NCBI GenBank assembly: GCA_028751875.1
Contig: CM054167.1
Location: 26,895,330-26,959,329, forward strand
Direction: 5' to 3'
Source: Rapana venosa
Lineage: Eukaryota; Mollusca; Gastropoda; Neogastropoda; Muricidae
Length of the DNA: 64,000 nt
The notes beneath the pieces were generated by a model. That model searched no databases. It was not told where the DNA came from and worked only from the letters and a program-made list of their open reading frames with translations. Positions within the stretch are counted from its first letter, which is position 1, and every line of letters starts with the position of its first letter. Below are positions 56,101 to 64,000 of this stretch, in pieces. Made by a program: the position numbers and the translations under genes.

Positions 56101-56180
56101 AAATATTTCCTCCCTTGCATTTTAACCCCCATTATCCCCCTCTCTCCTTTTTCTGTAACTGACATTAGTGAGCTTGCTTT
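53161..56180 (+). pseudogene. Second error-rich copy of the endonuclease-bearing LINE
   Basis: It parallels 43713-46640 over its whole length: V-E-S-I-W-I-E-V-A-I-K-G-A near 53430, S-G-L/F-x-K at 54830, a F-V-D-F-K-K-A-F-D-T-I-D motif A at about 54935-54970 and the terminal L-W/G-N-S-L-P near 55970. Motif A retains its Asp, which argues that the original element was complete. Homopolymer smears prevent any long frame. Confidence 0.7.
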
Positions 56181-58745
56181 TAATTGACTGTGTGTGGTTT
56201 TTTGTGTGTGTGTGTGTGGGGGTTGGGGTGCCCTTGGTTTTTTGATTTTGTTAACAATGAACTTTTCGGGGGTTTTTCCCCCCCTTAAAAAGAAGTTTTG
56301 GGGTTGTAAATTTTTTTGTTAATGCGAATGGTATGGAATTTTTTTAATTTGCCCAAAGTTTCTGTTGGGACAATTTCCCTTAAAATTTCTGTTGGGCTTT
56401 TTTATCAATTCTAAAAAATGTGTTAAAAGGATTGCCATGCTTGGGTTTTGTGTGTGTTGTATATGTGTTTGTTTTGTGTGTGGGCGTGAGTTGTTGGAAG
56501 ACGCCCAAAAATTTACTGTGGTGCAGATGGGAAAACGGAAAAAAAAAGCCCCGTTCTGTGTGTTATTAAAATTTAAATAGGGTGATTTTTAAATTTGGGG
56601 CATTTTTCTTGATGCCTTTTTGGGTTTGCTGTTTTTCGTACATCAAATAAAAATTTAAAATTTTCCCGGTTTTTTTCTTACAAATGTACGGGTTTTGAAA
56701 ATTTTTGATAAATTTTGGGCATGTGTCTTTTTTCTTGTAGGGGAGGAAATGTTTTTGCGAAAAGGATATGTAAACCCGGGTGTTGTTTGTGGGGTGTGTG
56801 TTTTGTTTTGGGGTGTGTGTGTGTGTGTGTGTGTGTTTGTGTATTATGTGGTGTGAGTGGTATGTGGGAGAGAGTGTGGGGTGTGTGTGTTTTGGGTGGT
56901 GTTGCTTGGGGTGGTTTAAAGTGCGTAAGTGTGTGTTTTTAATTTTTTGTGTATGTGTTGTGGTGTGGCGCGCGCCCGGGGCGCACCTTGTATTTAGTCT
57001 GGAATTTTGGGGGGGTTTTTGTTTTTTTTAGGGGAAAGGGGGTGTTGGGGGAAAGGGGGGGTGTTTTTTTGGGGCTTTTTTTTTTGTTTAATTGGTTTTG
57101 TTTATTATTTTTATTTTTTTGATTTTTTGATTTTTTTTTTAATTTTAATTTGGGGGGAATTTTATGAAATATTTTCATTGTTATTTGAAAAATTATCTTG
57201 TTTGTTAATTAATTTTTTATAAATTTTGTGTAACAAGTTTTGGGGTACCATTTGGGCAATTTTTTAGAAAGTTTATCCCTTTTTGACTTTATTAAGTTTT
57301 GGTTGTTTTTTTTTCCTTTGGGTTGTTTGTTGTTCTTTTTCCTTTTTGTTGGGTTTTGGGCTTTTGTTTTTCTTTTTTTTTTTCATCTTTGTGGGTTTTG
57401 GTTTTTTCCCTTTTTCTTTTGTTTGGTTTGTTTTTGGTTTTTTTGGGGTTTTTTTTGGGGGGGGGGGGTGGGGGATTTTTTTGGGTTTTTTTTTATTTGC
57501 TTGCTTTGGGGGGGGGGGGGGGTTGGGGTTGGGGGGGGGGGAGCTGTTTTTTAAAAAAAAGGGGTTTTTTCCCCCCTTTTTTTTAAATTTTGAGGGCTGG
57601 GAAAAGTATTGGGTTTTTTTTTATTTAAAATTTTATCCCTATCGGGGGGGCTGGATGTAAAAAAAGGGACATGGTGCTTTTAATTTATTATCCCGAAAAA
57701 AAAAGAATTTGTCATTTCTTGTCTTGTCCCAAAAAAAAAACAGAAAAGCCCAAAAACCCAAAACCCCAAAAGCAACAAACACACAACAAATGCAAAAAAA
57801 TAAAAACCACCTTTCCCAAAAAAACAAACCCAAATTCAAAGTAATAATCAAAGGGAAAATTCAAAAAAACCTTTTAAAGAAAAAGTACTCTAAAAATTTG
57901 GCAAAGAGAAAAAGAAGATGGCAGGGGAGAGGGGGGAGAGAGAGAGAGGGGGAAAAGGAGAGGAGGGGGAAAAGAAAAGACAGACACAGAAAGAGACAGA
58001 GATAAGACAGACAGAAAAGGGGAGACAGGGGATAAAATTAGAGAGAGAGAGAAGAAGAAGACATACAGAGAAAATACAAAAGCATTTGAAACTATGTTGT
58101 AGGGAAATGAATAAGCACAACGTTTCTTTGCACATGCCCTACTCCCCTCCCCATTTTCCTAAGGAAAATATTATAGAATACAACCAACAACAAAGCAAGC
58201 AAACCTACAGCAAAAAACTAATCAATATAAGTATGACCCAAGAATTGAAATGTAAGAAAAAGTCAAACACACCAAAAATCTACCTTTTTATGTTACATAC
58301 TATTCCTCACTGAATCTCTGCTTTGCCCGCTCATCCATCCCTTTCTTTACAAATTTTCCCAAGGATCAAAATCTTATCCAAACCAAACGAATTTAAAGAA
58401 GAATTGCATGAACACACACACACACCTCTATCCACCCACCTATCCACCCATACACACACAAACACACACCTATTCATCACCCACCACCCCCCCCCACACA
58501 CACACACAACACACGCGCGCGCGCGCGCGCGCTCATTCACACACAAGCCCCAATTATCAATAACACGAACAAATATGAAGGAAAAGACAGAACACTCTCA
58601 AACAAGGTTACGAGCAAAGATACAACACACTCGCACACACACACATTATGTTCACAATCAATTATACAAAACATTTTCAATAATGGTGTAACAATAATTA
58701 CAACAAAGTCGTAAATGGTTCCAAGCAGGAATAGGAAGCAGTATA
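56181..58745. other. Insertion present only in the second block copy; no secure gene
   Basis: 56181-57720 is G/T-rich and of poor quality. A SINE A tail remnant is visible near 57645-57700 (GGGGCTGGATGTAAAAAAAG). 57900-58060 is GA-rich, 58400-58530 CA/CG-rich. 58060-58745 looks clean and unique. The block at 46672 lacks all of it. Confidence 0.5.
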
Positions 58746-58854
58746 TTATACATCTTTCGTTGCCCCATAGCCTTCCTTCAAGTTCTTCACTGCCGATCTG
58801 TTCCCACTCTGCCCACGTCCTCTGGATATTCTGTCCTCTCGGTTATAGTAACAC
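58746..58854 (-). CDS. Candidate terminal coding exon, unrecognised
   Basis: An acceptor (TTTGTTTCAG) ends at 58855. One phase then reads C-Y-Y-N-R-E-D-R-I-S-R-G-R-G-Q-S-G and ends K-N-L-K-E-G-Y-G-A-T-K-D-V with TAA at 58748-58746. A second phase gives a shorter open tail (V-T-I-T-E-R-T-E-Y-P-E-D-V). No upstream exon or poly(A) signal is identified, so this may be chance. Confidence 0.2.
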
Positions 58855-58994
58855 CTGAAACAAATATATCTGAAACGATGTTTTAAAGGATAAAAAACGG
58901 GGGTTTTTTTTTAAATTTTCAGGGATTTTCTTCCCATTTTTCCCTCCTAATGATCAAAGAAAATAAAGAGATCCTTCTTGGATGGGATAAACGT

Positions 58995-60810
<1,816 letters not shown>

Positions 60811-61393
60811 GAGAGAGAGAGAGAGATATTTGACCAATTTATTGTCATTGCCCAATGTGGCCTATTGACAAGGGGGGTTACACACGACTTTCTTTTGTAA
60901 ATACTAATAAATACAAGAAAAATTACATGATGCATTTAACGTAATGAAAAAAACAAAAAAACCCCCAAAAGAGCTCTCTATGAACGGATTAGACTTTAAG
61001 CTCTGACGTAAACTCAGTTTCAAACTGAACACAAAGTAATAACAAGGATACACAACAGGAACCGATAAACAATAACTAAAATACATAACAAGAACATTCT
61101 AGAATGCTATATTAGACCATCCAATGAAATTGTATGTGAAATTTCCAATAAATATTCTTGCTGGAGATTACAGCATAATTATAAATGTTTCTTTGGGCGA
61201 GTCACAAAATGCTGGAGTTTACATAATATAAATGTTACTTTAGTTTAGTCACAAATGTTAAACTACTTGGAACTTAGTTGTAATCGTCGTAATTTCAGTG
61301 CTTCAGCAATAAACTTTGCAACCGATTTGAACACAATATCGTCATCAGACTATAAGATAGAAAAAAATATCTTGCCTTCGGAAAGCTTCTAGA

Positions 61394-61656
61394 TTAGAGA
61401 AAACTACAGTTTTCACGTATGGAAACATATGATTTACACTGAAACAGGAAATGCACTTCATCATCATCAAGAATATGACCGCACATAGGGCATTGGAAGT
61501 TTGTGGACGTCTCAGGTTGAAACCATCTTTTGTTTGCATTGACACCGAGTGTTCTTAGTCGAAATCTTGCATAATTTAGTCGGTGCCATTTGTCGGTGAC
61601 TATTCGAAGACACTTTTCAGCTTGAAAAGCACGCTTAAACGAGAAGAAAAAAACCC

Positions 61657-61660
<4 letters not shown>
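61394..61660 (-). pseudogene. LINE C-terminal zinc-knuckle fragment, better copy
   Basis: A continuous frame reads F-K-R-A-F-Q-A-E-K-C-L-R-I-V, R-L-N-Y-A-R-F-R-L-R-T-L-G, C-P-M-C...H-F-L-F-Q-C (C-x2-C-x9-H-x4-C) and R-E-N-C-S-F-L. It differs from 49080-49370 by single-base indels that restore the frame. The fused N-terminus over the GA repeat (61662-61745) is not real. Confidence 0.75.
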
Positions 61661-61747
<87 letters not shown>

Positions 61748-61748
61748 T

Positions 61749-61912
61749 ATTCTTTTATTTCGAGGATAATGGAATAAGCACTCATGTTCTTTTTTTACAT
61801 CCAGTCCCCGTGTGTATGCAGTTGGGTTAATTTTGTCATCCGTTCCCACCGGCACACAGTGGAACGGGTTTTAACATGTGCGCAAGATGTTCTGCGAATA
61901 TCGGGACCCAGT
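61749..61912 (-). mobile_element. SINE family A 3' part, duplicate
   Basis: As 49479-49630, with a cleaner ACATCCAGTCCCCGTGTG. Confidence 0.75.
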
Positions 61913-62119
61913 GGAGAGAGATTTGACGTGTTGTTGTTGTTGTTGTGATTATACTTAAAACTACATGGAACGAATATTTCCTATTTGGAGACTGTACCTG
62001 ACGCGCTCGCGCGCGCGTGTGCGGTGTGCGTGTATGTGTGTGTGGTGAACTAGTCAATAATGCGTCGTGTTCATTCACGGTATCTCGATTTCGAATCTCA
62101 TCCAAGGTTATAGATGATA

Positions 62120-62220
62120 TTAATAATTAATAATAATAATAATAATAATAAAAATAATAATAAATGGAATGTATGTATCGTTATATCATTTAAAATTAAA
62201 TCAAAGCGATTGCATTCAAC
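62120..62220 (-). mobile_element. L2-like 3' tail reversed, duplicate
   Basis: As 49848-49950. Confidence 0.55.
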
Positions 62221-62319
62221 CTATCCTTACACATGCAGCCCATCACATAATATAATTTTAACAAATTCAAATTTACATACACACACACACATGAAAGTTA
62301 TATTTACAGACGAACATTA

Positions 62320-62369
<50 letters not shown>

Positions 62370-63394
62370 ACCTCCCCCCCAAAAATCCAACCCAAAAAGT
62401 CCCTTCAAATCTTTGCCACTGCCACAAACTCTGTGTTAACCGGAAACAAACTATCCACGATAGGTAGATGATTCATTTGATGTTCAATCTGTGCCATTTC
62501 AGTTGGTATCCATTTGGCACTGGCAGAAAGTTACTGTCAAAAACACCACACGCTTTCGTTCTCGACCACCAGGAGTCTTGTCTAAACTGTGCAAGGTAGC
62601 CAACGAATCAATGCAAAGTCTCCTCAGAACCTTCAACCAAAATTAGTTTACAGGCCGCAAACCACGGGTATATCGACAGGTCTAGCTTAGCTATTAACTC
62701 TGTTCGTGTTGGGCCCCAAACTTTCAACACACTGTTAAAAAACTCGGTCACTCTCTCTACAAATTGATAATTATGTTTCCTGGTGTTGTTTTCCTTGTGT
62801 TGTTTTTCTTACATTAGCAAAGATTGCAAGAAATGGATGAAAAATGTTTCTTGTTGTTGTTGGTCTACATTTTGCAGCTCAGCAGCCGTTATTCCGAAAG
62901 ACTAGACGCCCAGATCACCACTCATGGTCTACCGGAAACTTTTGGCCTCTAGATTCAAACCTGTTAACTCGTACCACACAATTGAAATTATCTCTGACGG
63001 CACATTCAGCAAAGATTAAGTTTGAACAAATCAGTTCTGTGTTTGTACATTTGCACTAGTAGTTATATCGGTACTAGTTCACACTCAGTGCCCACTAGCT
63101 CTAAAAACCGTACTCTTAGAACAGATTGAAATGTATCTGAGTTGAATTGGACATAGCATTAATTGAGAAAATTGTTCTGTTGTTGTGGATGTGTCATATT
63201 TTAACTGTACAGTAACCTCAGGTGCCACTGACTTCTTCCAAAGAGGTACAGAACACGATGAATGTAATGGCACTGAAGGATAATGAGACATGTTTATTCT
63301 TTTGTTTTGTTGTTATTGTTCTAAGTGCTATCCGATTTCTCACTAGAGACATCGTCTTAGGGTCTCAAGGAATTTCTTTCTTTCTTTTCATTAT
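62221..63394. other. Duplicate of 49951-50720, then unassigned DNA
   Basis: Similarity to the first copy (including a damaged SINE B head at 62875-62960) fades after about 62960. 62960-63394 holds no recognised gene or repeat. Confidence 0.45.
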
Positions 63395-64000
63395 TGTTGT
63401 TGTTGTTCTTCTTCCTTTTTTCTATACTTATCCTTTCTCTTTCTTCTTCATTTGTGTTGTTGTGTCTTCTTCTTTTCTTCTTCTTTCTTTCTTCTTCTTC
63501 TTCGTTTTTTCTTCTTCTTCTTTTTCTCTTCTTTCTTTTTTTCCTTCTTTCTCTTCTTTTGTTTCTTCTTCTTTTCTTCTTTTCTTCTTTCTTTTTTCTT
63601 TCTTCTTCTTCTTTTTTCTTCTTCTTTTTCTCTCTTCTTCCTTTCTCCTTTCTTCTTGTTTTTTTGTTGTTCTTTTTTTCTTCTTCTTTTCTTCTTCTTT
63701 CTTCCTTCTTCTTTCTTCTTCTTCTTCTTCTTCTTCTCTTCTTCTTCTTTTTTTTCTTCTTCTTCTCTTCTTCTTTTTCTTTCTTCTTCTCTTCTTCTTC
63801 CTTTCTTCTTTCTTCTCTTCTTCTTCTTTCTTCTTCTTCTTTTCCTTCTTCTTCTTTTTCTTCTTCTTTTCTTCTTCTTCTTCTTCTTCCTTCTTCTTTT
63901 TTCTTCTCTTCTTCTTTTTTCCTCCTTCTTCTTTTTCTTTCTCTTTCTCCTTCTTCTTTCTTTCTTCTTTCATTTTCTCTTCTTTTTCTTCTTCCTCTTT
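63395..64000. repeat. Polypyrimidine (TTC)n-type tract running off the window
   Basis: About 600 bp of almost pure C/T on the + strand, made of TTC, TTTC and TTCC units. The 181-residue Lys/Glu open frame on the - strand is a by-product. Confidence 0.97.

Noticed and set aside
63428..63973. 181-residue Lys/Glu-rich protein
   Set aside because: It arises purely from the (TTC)n tract read on the opposite strand.

Overview
The window is animal nuclear DNA and contains no bacterial-type operons. Very little of it is coding. It is crowded with Pol III-type SINEs, non-LTR retrotransposon (LINE) fragments, microsatellites, minisatellites and long G/C homopolymers, and it has one 500-N scaffold gap. 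Spliced exons with GT/AG borders, tRNA-headed SINEs and L2/Jockey/RTE-like LINE fragments indicate an invertebrate. A lophotrochozoan, probably a marine gastropod mollusc, is my inference from the repeat style and cannot be proven here.

Two host genes are supported. At the left edge (+ strand) lie the last two coding exons of a 1-acylglycerol-3-phosphate acyltransferase (AGPAT/LPAAT): 35-107 and 1349-1509, with matching phase-1 splice borders. On the - strand, 30271-30185 (cytoplasmic tail plus signal anchor) and 28186-27305 (lumenal domain) join in phase 0. Together they give a type II membrane protein of about 322 residues with an HtrL_YibB-like, glycosyltransferase-like domain. The genes converge, with about 26 kb of repeat-filled DNA between them.

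From 1.5 to 26 kb there are dispersed SINEs of at least six families, here called A to F. Family F is notable because a tRNA-like A box is followed by the internal promoter region of 5S rRNA. Also present are L2 3' tails, a TTAA-flanked MITE-like repeat, and minisatellites with units of 25, 27, 77, 81 and about 124 bp. The 81-bp array stays open on the - strand as a 27-residue repeat.

From 31 to 64 kb the sequence is retrotransposon territory with large direct duplications. 33560-38047 recurs at 39228-43712, and 42125-50720 recurs at 51501-62960. The copies differ sharply in base quality: several blocks carry long homopolymer smears and frame-destroying errors. I read this mainly as unmerged haplotypes or poorly polished long-read contigs rather than recent biological duplication. 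One copy carries an extra 2.8 kb, which holds a weak candidate terminal exon (58854-58746).

I found no convincing new multi-gene biological system. The best leads are the HtrL_YibB membrane protein, the tRNA/5S composite SINE, SINE A copies ending in an L2 tail, and the in-frame 81-bp array.
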